Assembly: GCA_018372435.1 (NCBI GenBank)
Contig: JAHAJA010000001.1
Coordinates: 186,001-250,000 of the forward strand
DNA: 64,000 nt
Reading direction: 5' to 3'
Source: Clostridiales bacterium
GTDB taxonomy: Bacteria; Bacillota; Clostridia; Lachnospirales; Lachnospiraceae
Part shown: positions 32,325 through 40,790 of the stretch, piece by piece
Position numbering within the stretch: the first letter of the stretch is position 1
Layout: each line of letters starts with the position of its first letter
The notes under the pieces: generated by a model
What the model was told of the DNA's origin: nothing
What the model saw: only the letters and a program-made list of their open reading frames with translations
Databases searched by the model: none
Program-made: the position numbers and the translations under genes

Positions 32325-32948
32325 ATGATTAAAAAAAATAAGCCCAATGAAACAATTGTTATAGATGCCGTTGTCGGTGCTGGAAAGACGTCATATATGG
32401 AGATGTTATCGGAAGAGATGAAGATACCTTGTTTCCAAGAACCTGTACAGGAGAATCCTTTATTGGACAAGTTCTATTATGATAGAAAGAGATATGCCTT
32501 TCCGCTTCAGATATACTTTCTTAATCGAAGATTTGAGATGCTGAAGCAGGCCTCAGAATCGGGAGAACCAAGCCTCATGGACCGCAGTATCTATGGTGAT
32601 ATGATATTTGCTAAAATGCTCTATGAAGAGGGGGATATGGAGAAGGATGAATTCATATTATATCGAGATCTTTTGACCAATATGCTAGATCATGTAGAGG
32701 CACCTAAGCTTATGATTTATCTTAAAATTGATACTGACTCCGCAATAGAGCGCATTAAGAAAAGAGGCCGTGACTATGAGCAGATAGTTGAAAGAGATTA
32801 CTGGGAGAATCTTAATAAAGAATATGAAGATTACTTCTCAAATTATAATCTTTCACCACTTCTAGTTATTGAGGCTGCAAAGTATGATATTGTGGGAAAT
32901 TTGAAGGACAGAGAGAAAGTACTTCAAATAATTCGTCAGGCGATGTGA
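32325..32948 (+). CDS. Deoxynucleoside kinase
   Basis: A 207-residue kinase of the dCK/dGK family that salvages deoxynucleosides. The P-loop is IDAVVGAGKTSYM, the catalytic Glu and base-contact region is in CFQEPVQENPLL, the DRS-type motif is SLMDRSIYGDMIFA, and the lid is IERIKKRGRDYEQIVERDYW. Base specificity (dA or dG) cannot be read safely. AGGAG at 32311-32315 favours the ATG at 32325, while a GTG at 32304 with AAGGAGG upstream would add seven residues (MYKEFFN); both are plausible. A strong terminator follows. Confidence 0.85.
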   Translation: MIKKNKPNETIVIDAVVGAGKTSYMEMLSEEMKIPCFQEPVQENPLLDKFYYDRKRYAFPLQIYFLNRRFEMLKQASESGEPSLMDRSIYGDMIFAKMLYEEGDMEKDEFILYRDLLTNMLDHVEAPKLMIYLKIDTDSAIERIKKRGRDYEQIVERDYWENLNKEYEDYFSNYNLSPLLVIEAAKYDIVGNLKDREKVLQIIRQAM

Positions 32949-32984
32949 GGATCACACCAATTTGAACATTTATTATAGAACCAT

Positions 32985-33028
32985 AAAAAAGCAAGACTTT
33001 CTGCCAAGGAGAAGGTCTTGCTTTTTTT
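32985..33028 (+). terminator. Terminator after the deoxynucleoside kinase
   Basis: AAAAAGCAAGACTTTCT pairs with AGAAGGTCTTGCTTTTTTT around CCAAGG-like loop bases, ending in a long T-run at 33022-33028. Confidence 0.85.
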
Positions 33029-33119
33029 GAATCAGTGCGGTGTTAGGGAGAAGTTTATATGGAGCAAAAGGAGAAGTTGATCATTTATGATATGCGTAAA
33101 GAGATAACTATTAAAAAAG

Positions 33120-33932
33120 TCATCCTACAAATTGCGTCAACTCCCTATTAAATTTATCCATCTCATCATAGAACAGTCCGTGGCCGCTATTCTCAAATGT
33201 TATCAGTTTTGAATTACTAATTCCTTTATTTTGTACAACACCCAACTGATACGGAACAACTTGGTCATGGATACCATGCATAATTAACGTTGGAACATGT
33301 ATCTTTGGAAGGTCATTAAATAATTCTTCTGTAATCCAATCTTTAGAAATTGCAATCGTTGCATAGCTGGCCGCCTGCAATCCCATTTGGAAGAGCCAAT
33401 CGGAAAATGGCGGTGATACTTGCTTATAGAAAAATATTCTACCAAAGTTTTCTAACATGTTAGGACGGTCATCATATGCGCCCTCAATAAAAACTTTTTC
33501 TATATCCTCTTTATTTTGCCCGTAAGGAAAGTTTTGACGCTTTATAAGGCTAGGTGCGGCGGCAGCGCAAAGCACGAGCTTTGAGACTCCAAAACCGTTA
33601 TGGCGCGCCATGTACCGGACAGCAACAGCTCCGGCTGTAGAGTGTCCCAACAAGGTAACATTATTTAAATCCAATGTTTTAATAACCTGTGATATATCAT
33701 CTGCTAAACTGTCGTAACTGTAGCCACTCCAAGGCTTATCTGAATTACCAAATCCTCTCGTATCAATGCCTATGCAACGATATCCCATATGGGGTAGAAT
33801 ATTATATTGATATTCAAATAATCTGTAATTGGCCGGCCAACCATGAAGAAAAATAATTGTTTTATTACCGGAAGGATTGATATCGTTCACATAAACCCTA
33901 ACACCTGGTTCTACCATAATCATGAATTCCAT
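33120..33932 (-). CDS. Alpha/beta-hydrolase
   Basis: A 270-residue hydrolase. The oxyanion HGWP motif is in IIFLHGWPANYRL, the nucleophile elbow is VTLLGHSTAGAVAV (GxSxG with Ser), the acid is in MHGIHDQVVPYQ and the His in FENSGHGLFYDEM. The core is similar to non-heme peroxidase/haloperoxidase-type hydrolases with a helical cap (about 135-195). There is no signal peptide, so it is cytoplasmic. It stands alone, leftward, upstream of the damaged repair genes. Substrate unknown. Confidence 0.85.
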   Translation of the reverse strand: MEFMIMVEPGVRVYVNDINPSGNKTIIFLHGWPANYRLFEYQYNILPHMGYRCIGIDTRGFGNSDKPWSGYSYDSLADDISQVIKTLDLNNVTLLGHSTAGAVAVRYMARHNGFGVSKLVLCAAAAPSLIKRQNFPYGQNKEDIEKVFIEGAYDDRPNMLENFGRIFFYKQVSPPFSDWLFQMGLQAASYATIAISKDWITEELFNDLPKIHVPTLIMHGIHDQVVPYQLGVVQNKGISNSKLITFENSGHGLFYDEMDKFNRELTQFVG

Positions 33933-34069
33933 TATATAGCCCTCACTTATTATATTTTTATAATCAACTGTTAAACAGTTCTATCTATTGTTGTTCGTCT
34001 GGCTGATAAGATTTTTAGGATAACGCAAATAAATAGATCGATATAAGCTATTTTATGCACTGAATATTG

Positions 34070-34240
34070 AATTATGAAATCTATATCAATATCTGGGATG
34101 CTTTGCGTAAGATTCCATATGGACAAACACGCAGCTATAAGCAGGTTGCGGAAATGATTGGGAAGCTGATAGGCTATGCGGCCGGTTTGGATATCAAGGA
34201 AAAGCTACTAGAACTGGAGCGAACACATGCCAGCTACTGA
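34070..34240 (+). pseudogene. Methylguanine-DNA methyltransferase remnant (ogt-like)
   Basis: A frame without start reads IYINIWDALRKIPYGQTRSY, then KQVAEMIGK, directly joined to LIGYAAGLDIKEKLLELER and a stop at 34238-34240. These are the DNA-binding and C-terminal parts of an O6-methylguanine-DNA methyltransferase. The segment that should lie between them, including the PCHRV active-site cysteine, is missing, and the junction is IGK, a tripeptide that normally occurs on both sides. The N-terminal domain is also absent, so the gene is dead. Confidence 0.8.
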
Positions 34241-34310
34241 AACGAAGTTCTTTGACTATGGCAGAGAAGAAGTGGAATACCTCGCATCTGCATTTGCTGT
34301 AGATAAATGA
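34227..34310 (+). pseudogene. Alkyl-base DNA glycosylase 5' remnant (AlkA-like)
   Basis: Overlapping the end of the ogt remnant, an ATG at 34227 starts MPATETKFFDYGREEVEYLA, ending after 27 codons. FFDYGxxEVEYL is the usual N-terminus of a family of 3-methyladenine glycosylases often encoded next to ogt. The rest of the gene is missing. A short peptide match is the only evidence, so this is probable rather than certain. Confidence 0.5.
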
Positions 34311-34429
34311 ATAAATGCTTTGAAACTTCTAGGATATTGGTATATAATGGATGTTAATAATAATTGTTTAGGTTATTATTTCTGACGACGTAAAATAACT
34401 AGTTAAAATATTATGAGGAGGAAATAAAA

Positions 34430-34921
34430 ATGAGCAGGTATGAAGAAGGATTAAGAATAATTGAGGAAAGGTGTGGCAACGGAAAAGATAATGTCATCTC
34501 TCTCGCGACTATCGCAATGGAGTCGGGCGCTGACGGTAACCCCCGCCCTTATATCCGTGATGTGGATGCTTATTATGAAGATGGTGTGTTTTATGTTACT
34601 ACTTGGGCAAAATCAACTAAAATGCAACAGATAGCTCAAAACCAAGAAGTTGCATTTGCGGTTTGCTTCGAATGGTTTTCCGGTAACGGAATTGGCGAAA
34701 ATCTCGGTTGGGTTTTAGATCCGAAAAATGCTGAGTTAAGGTCTAAACTTCGTAAAGCATTTGCTAATTGGTACGACGGCGCAAATAATGAAAAGGATGA
34801 AAACTGCATTATTTTAGCAATTCGTATCACAAGAGCCACAGTAATTAAAGATCACGGTGCTGTTCGTTACAATTTGGACTTTGTGAATAAAGTGGAAACT
34901 GAAGAAGGGAAAATTAAATAA
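34430..34921 (+). CDS. Pyridoxamine 5'-phosphate oxidase-fold protein
   Basis: A 163-residue split-barrel flavoprotein-like protein. The FMN-barrel pattern is visible in SLATIAMESGADGNPRPYIRDVDAYYEDGVFYVTTWAKSTKM and QIAQNQEVAFAV, as in general-stress and heme-degradation relatives. The conserved R/K and Thr residues for flavin phosphate are plausible in WAKSTKM. Function beyond a small redox or flavin/heme-binding role is unknown. ATGAGGAGG just before the ATG is a strong ribosome site. It is monocistronic with a strong terminator. Confidence 0.8.
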   Translation: MSRYEEGLRIIEERCGNGKDNVISLATIAMESGADGNPRPYIRDVDAYYEDGVFYVTTWAKSTKMQQIAQNQEVAFAVCFEWFSGNGIGENLGWVLDPKNAELRSKLRKAFANWYDGANNEKDENCIILAIRITRATVIKDHGAVRYNLDFVNKVETEEGKIK

Positions 34922-34942
34922 GACATTTACGAAAATTGAGGA

Positions 34943-34987
34943 AAAGTTCAAAGCTGATAACCATCACCAGCTTTGAACTTTTTTTAT
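34943..34987 (+). terminator. Terminator after the PNPOx-type gene
   Basis: AAAAGTTCAAAGCTG pairs perfectly with CAGCTTTGAACTTTT across an 11-base loop, followed by a T-run. It is one of the strongest intrinsic terminators in the window. Confidence 0.88.
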
Positions 34988-35167
34988 AATATAATTGGTA
35001 GAAATGGACTTAAAATAATGAAGCTCATCCTGTATTGTGAAAGATAATCTAATATTATCATAAAATTTACTCCGATTGCATAGAAACTTGCACAGAACCA
35101 TTTCTAGTAGAATAAACTGAACTAAGAATAAAACTTGTTGCAATGCAAGCGAATTAAAGGAGTTTAT

Positions 35168-37015
35168 ATGGATAATATCAGTTTTAGTGATGAAGCCATG
35201 AAAAGTGCTGGATTACCTTATGATGATATAAACTGGTATAATATTGAAGGTCAGCCTTTTGGTGCTGCCTCCGGATTTAATGTTATTGTATTTAATGATG
35301 CTAATAACATTATAGATATTGAAGGGCCGGTGGCTATAGGTGGAAATTTTTACAGCCCAAGGGGGCTGAGTGTTGGTTTTGGTAGAGTAAGAGGTTACAG
35401 AAAAATTGATTACTCACCGAATTTAGTACGTTTTTTAGTTGGAGGTAATGTATCAATGGGCGGCCCTTTGGTTGTTATCGGCCATGTAGTTGCCGGCGGT
35501 GGATTCCGTGCAGATAGGGGAAGCACTTATCTAATCGGAAAAGATGGTATGACTGATGGAATAAAACAACTAAAATTTTTGTATCAGGCCAATGGAGGTA
35601 GCAAATATTGGACGCCAACAGATAAAGGTGATCACTATGTGGTTCCAAGTTATGATGTTCCAAGATATATACCAGCAGGAAGGATAGGTGCTAACATACC
35701 AAAATTCTTTAGTGATGCCAGAGAAGGCATTGGATACTATAAAAATTGTATAGAAGCTTTAAATCCAAATGGAAGAGTGGTGGATAATAATTACGAATGG
35801 ATTTTAAGGGGTAATGACCCTGAACAGAATGTATTCCTTATAGATGTAAGACCAAACGGTTTGATTAACAAAGGAATACGTGCGGAAGTTCCAGAAGGAA
35901 GTAGAGTTATTGTAAGGCTGAGGACGGGAGCAAATGCCCATCTGCAATACGGCGTTTATGGGGAAAGAAGTAAGGCAGCTCAGACCTTGTACGTGTTTGA
36001 GGATGCAACTAATATTTATATGGAAAAATCTTCGGATATCTGGGGAAGTATACTGGCACCACAGGCCATGTTCCATGCACACTCCACAGGTGGCCACGTA
36101 AGCGGTAATGCTGCATTAGGAGCTTTTGCTGTTAATGCTGCAAGTGGCTTTGAATTTCATTATTTCCCATTTGTTGGAGGTGTAAAATGTCAAGCTATAT
36201 CACCAGCCCCAGAGGTTCCAGCCCCAGAGGTTCCTGCTCCAGAAGTTCCAGCCCCAGAAGTACCTGAATGCCCGACTTGTCCTACACCAACACCTTGTCC
36301 TACACCAACACCTTGTCCTACACCGACACCTTGTCCTACACCGACACCTTGTCCTACGCCAACACCTTGTCCGACACCGGAACCATGCCCAACATGTCCG
36401 ACGCCAGAACCATGCCCAACGTGTCCTACACCAGTACCTTGTCCAACCCCAGAACCATGTCCAGTCTGCCCTACACCAACACCTTGTCCAACCCCAGAAC
36501 CATGCCCGGTTTGCCCAACGTGTCCAGAGCCTAGACCTTGTCCAACCCCGGAACCATGCCCAGTTTGCCCAACATGTCCAGTTTGCCCAACGTGTCCGGA
36601 GCCAACACCTTGTCCAACACCAGAACCATGTCCAGTCTGCCCAGTTTGTCCAGTTTGCCCAACATGTCCAGTTTGCCCAACATGTCCGGAACCAACACCT
36701 TGTCCTATGCCAGAACCATGCCCGGTTTGCCCGGAATGTCTGATTACACCTGGTATTATTAGGGGTTGTATTTGGGGCTGCCAATGCTGTATTGCCCATG
36801 AATGGGAGGTGGAATTATTCGAGAGAGTGGACGATATCAATACTTTTCTATTCTGTGTACAGATTAAAGGTTGTGGCTACTTTGAATTTGAAGTTCCTTA
36901 TGAAGGCTGTTATGTCTTAAAAGTAAGACCGTCTGAAAACTGCTGCAAGACATATTGGTGCAAACCAATCATTGTTCTTGAAAATGTTGGCGTGTCCAAT
37001 TTTATAGTTGATTAA
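35168..37015 (+). CDS. Protein with choice-of-anchor-like domain and Cys-Pro triplet repeats
   Basis: A 615-residue protein. Residues 1-340 resemble the choice-of-anchor A type beta-helix domain (GPVAIGGNFYSPRGLSVG, FLVGGNVSMGGPLVVIGHVV, GSILAPQAMFHAHSTGGHVSGN). A spacer of four Pro-Ala-Pro-Glu-Val units follows, then about 170 residues built only from triplets such as CPT, PTP, CPV, PEP, with 36 cysteines, always 3 or 6 residues apart. The C-terminal 90 residues are again Cys-rich (GCIWGCQCCIAH; SENCCKTYWC) and look like a beta-sandwich. No signal peptide or sorting signal is visible, so a spore-surface or intracellular assembly role is more likely than classic secretion. AAAGGAG fits the ATG at 35168. 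Confidence 0.75.
   Translation: MDNISFSDEAMKSAGLPYDDINWYNIEGQPFGAASGFNVIVFNDANNIIDIEGPVAIGGNFYSPRGLSVGFGRVRGYRKIDYSPNLVRFLVGGNVSMGGPLVVIGHVVAGGGFRADRGSTYLIGKDGMTDGIKQLKFLYQANGGSKYWTPTDKGDHYVVPSYDVPRYIPAGRIGANIPKFFSDAREGIGYYKNCIEALNPNGRVVDNNYEWILRGNDPEQNVFLIDVRPNGLINKGIRAEVPEGSRVIVRLRTGANAHLQYGVYGERSKAAQTLYVFEDATNIYMEKSSDIWGSILAPQAMFHAHSTGGHVSGNAALGAFAVNAASGFEFHYFPFVGGVKCQAISPAPEVPAPEVPAPEVPAPEVPECPTCPTPTPCPTPTPCPTPTPCPTPTPCPTPTPCPTPEPCPTCPTPEPCPTCPTPVPCPTPEPCPVCPTPTPCPTPEPCPVCPTCPEPRPCPTPEPCPVCPTCPVCPTCPEPTPCPTPEPCPVCPVCPVCPTCPVCPTCPEPTPCPMPEPCPVCPECLITPGIIRGCIWGCQCCIAHEWEVELFERVDDINTFLFCVQIKGCGYFEFEVPYEGCYVLKVRPSENCCKTYWCKPIIVLENVGVSNFIVD
36190..36745 (+). repeat. Coding triplet-repeat region (PAPEV then CPx)
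   Basis: DNA repeats of CCAGCCCCAGAGGTT type encode the first linker; then units of the form TGTCCNACNCCN and TGCCCAGTTTGCCCAAC give the Cys-Pro ladder. Several units are identical (e.g. CCTACACCGACACCTTG), so recombination or slippage could change copy number in frame. Confidence 0.85.
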
Positions 37016-37157
37016 GATTAATTAGTTTGTTGTATATTAAATCTTTCAAGGCTGCTGTTAGCGGGCTACACTTTGCTTGCGGCAGTCTTTTTATTACAAT
37101 TTTATAGTGATGCATTTCCATTCAAAGGAGTTTGTGATAAAATGTCAGTGGTATAAT

Positions 37158-37397
37158 CAATAGCATAGAAAGAAGTTGCTTTCAATGTTAATCAGTGATC
37201 TTTTTAAAGATTTAGGCTATAAGAAGATTGTTTTAGAAACGAACTTAAATAACCTTAGAGCCCAACATGTATATGAAAAATTAGGCTTTCAAAAATTACG
37301 TGTAAATGTAGATGCGTGGAAAAATCAACTTGGTGAATTGCAATCCTCAATTGATTACGAACTCATGGAAAAAGACTTTATTTATTATTCTGAATAA
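37158..37397 (+). pseudogene. GNAT acetyltransferase, 5'-truncated
   Basis: Only the C-terminal half of a GNAT domain remains: KKLLSMLISDLFKDLGYKKI, then VLETNLNNLRAQHVYEKLGF (motif B with the conserved Asn and Tyr) and a C-terminus ending SIDYELMEKDFIYYSE. Motif A, which binds acetyl-CoA, and the whole N-terminal half are absent; the sequence upstream of 37158 has stops. No ribosome site precedes the TTG (37176) or ATG (37185). It is most likely a decayed gene. Confidence 0.75.
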
Positions 37398-37408
37398 ATA
37401 TACATATG

Positions 37409-37440
37409 GAAACACGCCCATTTTTGAGGCGTGTTTTTTC
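37409..37440 (+). terminator. Terminator after the GNAT remnant
   Basis: AACACGCC (37411-37418) pairs with GGCGTGTT (37428-37435), then TTTTTC. It is a compact intrinsic terminator that survives from the intact gene. Confidence 0.82.
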
Positions 37441-37543
37441 TGTGATACCATAAAACCTACAAGGAACAGAATTGTAGTGTGACTTGGTTAATACGGTAAT
37501 TATTAAATTATTAGAACGATTCATTAAATAAATATAAATAACG

Positions 37544-37572
37544 TTGACAGATTAATTTATTGAGAATACTAT
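37544..37572 (+). promoter_or_regulatory. Promoter of the MacB/FtsX-type ABC gene
   Basis: TTGACA (37544-37549), a 17-base spacer and TACTAT (37567-37572) form a near-consensus sigma-A promoter. An imperfect dyad (ACGAAGTT...AACTTGATTCGT) just downstream might be an operator. Confidence 0.65.
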
Positions 37573-37666
37573 ATACGAAGTTATAAAACTTGATTCGTGT
37601 GTTAATACCTTATGACACTCAAATCAAAACTTTTTAAAACAGACGAATAGTAAACGGGAGGTAAAT

Positions 37667-40030
37667 ATGTTAGAACTAAAAAACATACGTAAGGTTTACC
37701 ATGTGGGAGATATGGATACAATAGCCCTTGATGATATCAGCGTAGCATTTAGGGAGAAGGAATTCGTAGCCATTCTTGGTACAAGCGGATCGGGAAAAAC
37801 AACTTGCCTAAACATTATAGGTGGACTTGATAAATATGATTCTGGTGATCTGGTAATCAAAGGTAAGAAAACAAAAGATTTTAAAGATATTGATTGGGAT
37901 TCATATAGAAATAACTCGGTTGGATTTATATTCCAAAGTTACAATCTTATTATGCATCTTAGTATTGTTGAAAATGTTGAACTTGGTATGACACTTAGTG
38001 GAGTATCGAGAGAGCAGAAACACAAAAGAGCAGTAGAAGTGTTAGAGCAAGTTGGACTTAAAGAACATCTACATAAGAAGCCTAACCAGTTATCAGGTGG
38101 ACAGATGCAAAGAGTCGCTATAGCAAGAGCACTTGCCAATGATCCAGAGATACTTTTATGTGATGAACCAACAGGTGCGCTTGATACTGCTACGAGTATT
38201 CAGATTATGGACCTTATAAAGGAGGTTGCTGGAGATAGACTTGTAATTATGGTTACTCATAACCCTGAATTAGCGCAGGAGTATGCAGATAGAATTATTA
38301 AGTTCAAAGATGGTAAAATAATTGATGACACAAATCCTCACCAGGAAAGACCGAAGGAGGATCAGTTCCATCTTAAGAAAACTGCCATGAAGTTTAAAAC
38401 AGCACTAGGTTTATCCCTGAACAACTTAAAGACTAAGAAGGGAAGAACATTCCTAACTTCGTTTGCATCAAGTATAGGTATTATAGGTATCGCAGTGATC
38501 TTAAGTTTATCATCAGGATTTAAGGAGCAGATATTAAAGTTTCAATCGGATGCAATGGCAGACATGCCAATTATTATCTCGCAAAACACCCAGCAGATAG
38601 ACGAAGAAACGATGCACAAATTAGCAAATGACAGAATGGCAGTAGTGAAAGGGACAGCTGAGTTTGAAGATACTAACAAGGTATATCTATACGACCCATC
38701 TGAGAATACACAGATACATACTAATGTATTCACAGATGAATTTATGGATTATCTAGAATCAATTGACCCAGAAATCTGTGGTAGCTTAGGTTATACCAGA
38801 CTTGCTAATCTTAACATGGTAAGAAACACAGATAAGGGAGTAATGCCTGTTAGTATAGCGAGTGCTTCCTCTAACGATAATGGGATGTCATCAATGATGT
38901 CATCTGCTACGATGTCATTAGGACTATCTTCATATCCGAGACAGTTAGCTGATAGTGGGAAATCATATCTTGAAAAAACTTACGACGTAATGGCAGGTGA
39001 GTATCCAACTAGCGATAACGAAGTAGTTTTAGTAATCGATGAGAAAAACAGAATACCACTAAACGTTATGGAAGCTTTAGGATTTGATACAAAAGATGTG
39101 GAAACGATAGATTTTGATGATATCGTTGGAACAGAGATGAAGATCATACCGAACAACGAGTATTATGTCAAGACAGATATGGGCAATTATATACCAGGTA
39201 CAGATTATCAAACAATGTATGATTCCAAAGATGCTATAACAATTAAAATTGCAGCGATAGTAAGGCAGAAATCAAATGTTACAGTTGGAGTGTTATCAAC
39301 AGGTATTGCGTATAGCGACAATTTAGCTGGTAAGGTAATCGAATTAAATGAAGAATCGGATATTGTTAAAGCACAAGAAGACAGCGATGTAAATGTTATG
39401 ACTATGCAAAACTTTGACGATGATACTGCAAAGTCACAGTTTTTAAGTTATCTTGGAGCAACATCAATTCCTTATATGATCATGGTTTATCCAGAAACAT
39501 TCGAGAACAAAGATCTTGTATTGGATTATCTAGATGCCTATAACGAAGATAAGGATTCTGATGATGCAATTGTTTATACCGACATGGCAGGAACGATGTC
39601 AAATATGACAAGTGGTATTATGGATGCGATTACGATTGTTTTGGTCGCATTTGCAGCGATATCTTTAGTTGTAAGTTTAATTATGATATGCATTATTACG
39701 TATACATCAGTGCTAGAGAGAACGAAGGAAATTGGAGTATTACGAGCACTTGGTGCTAGAAAGAAAGATATTACACGTGTATTTGATGCGGAAACCTTTA
39801 TACTAGGTTTATTCTCAGGCATACTAGGTATTGTTATTGCTTGGTTGCTAACATTCCCAATTAATTCCGTATTATACAGTATTACGGATTTGGAAAATGT
39901 AGCAAAATTAAGACCAGAACATGCCATATTACTTGTTGTAATTAGTACGATATTAACAGTTATGGGTGGACATATTCCAGCCAAAATGGCATCGAAAAAA
40001 GATGCAGTAGAAGCATTAAGATCAGAATAA
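37667..40030 (+). CDS. ABC transporter, fused ATPase and FtsX-type permease
   Basis: A 787-residue fusion. Residues 1-230 are a LolD/MacB-type ATPase (Walker A LGTSGSGKTTCLN, signature QLSGGQMQRVA, Walker B EILLCDEPTGALD). Residues 250-787 are an FtsX-type permease: one helix (about 265-285), a long extracellular domain (about 290-630), and three C-terminal helices. MacB-type pumps move substrates by mechanotransmission, such as peptides or lipoproteins, or confer peptide-antibiotic resistance in Firmicutes. No dedicated sensor kinase is adjacent, unlike BceAB systems. GGGAGG precedes the ATG; a terminator follows. Confidence 0.88.
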   Translation: MLELKNIRKVYHVGDMDTIALDDISVAFREKEFVAILGTSGSGKTTCLNIIGGLDKYDSGDLVIKGKKTKDFKDIDWDSYRNNSVGFIFQSYNLIMHLSIVENVELGMTLSGVSREQKHKRAVEVLEQVGLKEHLHKKPNQLSGGQMQRVAIARALANDPEILLCDEPTGALDTATSIQIMDLIKEVAGDRLVIMVTHNPELAQEYADRIIKFKDGKIIDDTNPHQERPKEDQFHLKKTAMKFKTALGLSLNNLKTKKGRTFLTSFASSIGIIGIAVILSLSSGFKEQILKFQSDAMADMPIIISQNTQQIDEETMHKLANDRMAVVKGTAEFEDTNKVYLYDPSENTQIHTNVFTDEFMDYLESIDPEICGSLGYTRLANLNMVRNTDKGVMPVSIASASSNDNGMSSMMSSATMSLGLSSYPRQLADSGKSYLEKTYDVMAGEYPTSDNEVVLVIDEKNRIPLNVMEALGFDTKDVETIDFDDIVGTEMKIIPNNEYYVKTDMGNYIPGTDYQTMYDSKDAITIKIAAIVRQKSNVTVGVLSTGIAYSDNLAGKVIELNEESDIVKAQEDSDVNVMTMQNFDDDTAKSQFLSYLGATSIPYMIMVYPETFENKDLVLDYLDAYNEDKDSDDAIVYTDMAGTMSNMTSGIMDAITIVLVAFAAISLVVSLIMICIITYTSVLERTKEIGVLRALGARKKDITRVFDAETFILGLFSGILGIVIAWLLTFPINSVLYSITDLENVAKLRPEHAILLVVISTILTVMGGHIPAKMASKKDAVEALRSE

Positions 40031-40043
40031 AAAGTAAAGAGTA

Positions 40044-40083
40044 ACAAGAGCCATATGTTTTTGGAACAGGTGGCTCTTGTCTG
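40044..40083. terminator. Bidirectional terminator between convergent genes
   Basis: ACAAGAGCCA (40044-40053) pairs with TGGCTCTTGT (40071-40080). It lies between the ABC gene and the leftward peptidase gene and can serve both. Confidence 0.7.
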
Positions 40084-40086
40084 TAT

Positions 40087-40701
40087 TTATTCGCTGATTC
40101 GTATATCGTTGTCATTGATGAGTATTACCTGAGAATTAGTAATAGGTGTCAAAACAAAAGTTTCTTCATACTTAGAAATTATTTTTTCCACTGTTTTTTG
40201 AAATGGGAAACTATTCTTATGGGGTAATGGATAAAAATCAATAACGTTTAATGCATGAAATGTATCCAAATCAGTTGCCATCTTGTAGTCGTCCATATCT
40301 TTCACATATTCAATATTGGGTGATAGAATTATAGAGCCGGCAGATTCACCAATATATATCTTTCCTAATTTGATTTGTTCTATAATGATTGCGTCAGCTC
40401 CCACTCTTTGCAGTTCTTGAAGTAAAAAGAAGGTATTTCCTCCAGAAATATAAATAAAATCGTTGTTTTGCAGTTTACTTATGATCTCAGATTGTTTTGC
40501 AGTGGATATTTCTAATTCATCCACTATAAGCCCCATTTTCTCAAGTGCTTTTTTCCCGGATTGTACATAGAAATTCATCTTTTCGTGTAATGCGGCTGTG
40601 GGGAGGAATGTTACAGTTTTACCCATTAGATCGGTAGATGCGAATACCGGAAATAAATTGGCCACATCCTTAAATGATGAAGATAAAAATAGTTTTTTCA
40701 T
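40087..40701 (-). CDS. Peptidase S51 / class I glutamine amidotransferase-like protein
   Basis: A 204-residue protein of the dipeptidase E/cyanophycinase family. The nucleophile elbow is IYIGESAGSIIL (Ser in GxSxG), with a preceding FIYISGGNTFFLLQEL typical of S51 enzymes. PLPHKNSFPF may carry the His of the triad. The expected reaction is cleavage of Asp-X or related dipeptides. It is divergent from the WYL-domain regulator; only about 90 bases separate the two starts, so shared control is likely. Confidence 0.82.
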   Translation of the reverse strand: MKKLFLSSSFKDVANLFPVFASTDLMGKTVTFLPTAALHEKMNFYVQSGKKALEKMGLIVDELEISTAKQSEIISKLQNNDFIYISGGNTFFLLQELQRVGADAIIIEQIKLGKIYIGESAGSIILSPNIEYVKDMDDYKMATDLDTFHALNVIDFYPLPHKNSFPFQKTVEKIISKYEETFVLTPITNSQVILINDNDIRISE

Positions 40702-40790
40702 AATGAATCCTCCTGTAGTTTTCTTTATTATACCTAAGTATTGTTGACATCTATATGTCAGCCAATTAGAATAAATTTGGAGGTATTACT

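Larger units (their letters stand above)
33933..34429. other. Intergenic stretch holding decayed repair genes
   Basis: Apart from the two pseudogene fragments at 34070-34310 no gene is visible. The segment before the PNPOx-type gene has AGGAGG at 34414-34419 and no clear promoter or terminator. Confidence 0.6.
37016..37666. other. Noncoding stretch around a truncated GNAT gene
   Basis: After the Cys-Pro gene there is a weak G-C rich hairpin (GGCTGC...GCGGCAGTC, about 37051-37089, followed by TTTTTATT). The GNAT remnant, its terminator and a strong promoter for the next ABC gene fill the rest. Confidence 0.55.

Noticed and set aside
36190..36840. Long minus-strand and alternate-frame frames opposite the Cys-Pro repeats (Gly/Val/Gln-rich and Arg/Cys/Trp-rich)
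   Set aside because: They arise from the low-complexity triplet repeat being open in several frames; they lack ribosome sites and independent domain features.
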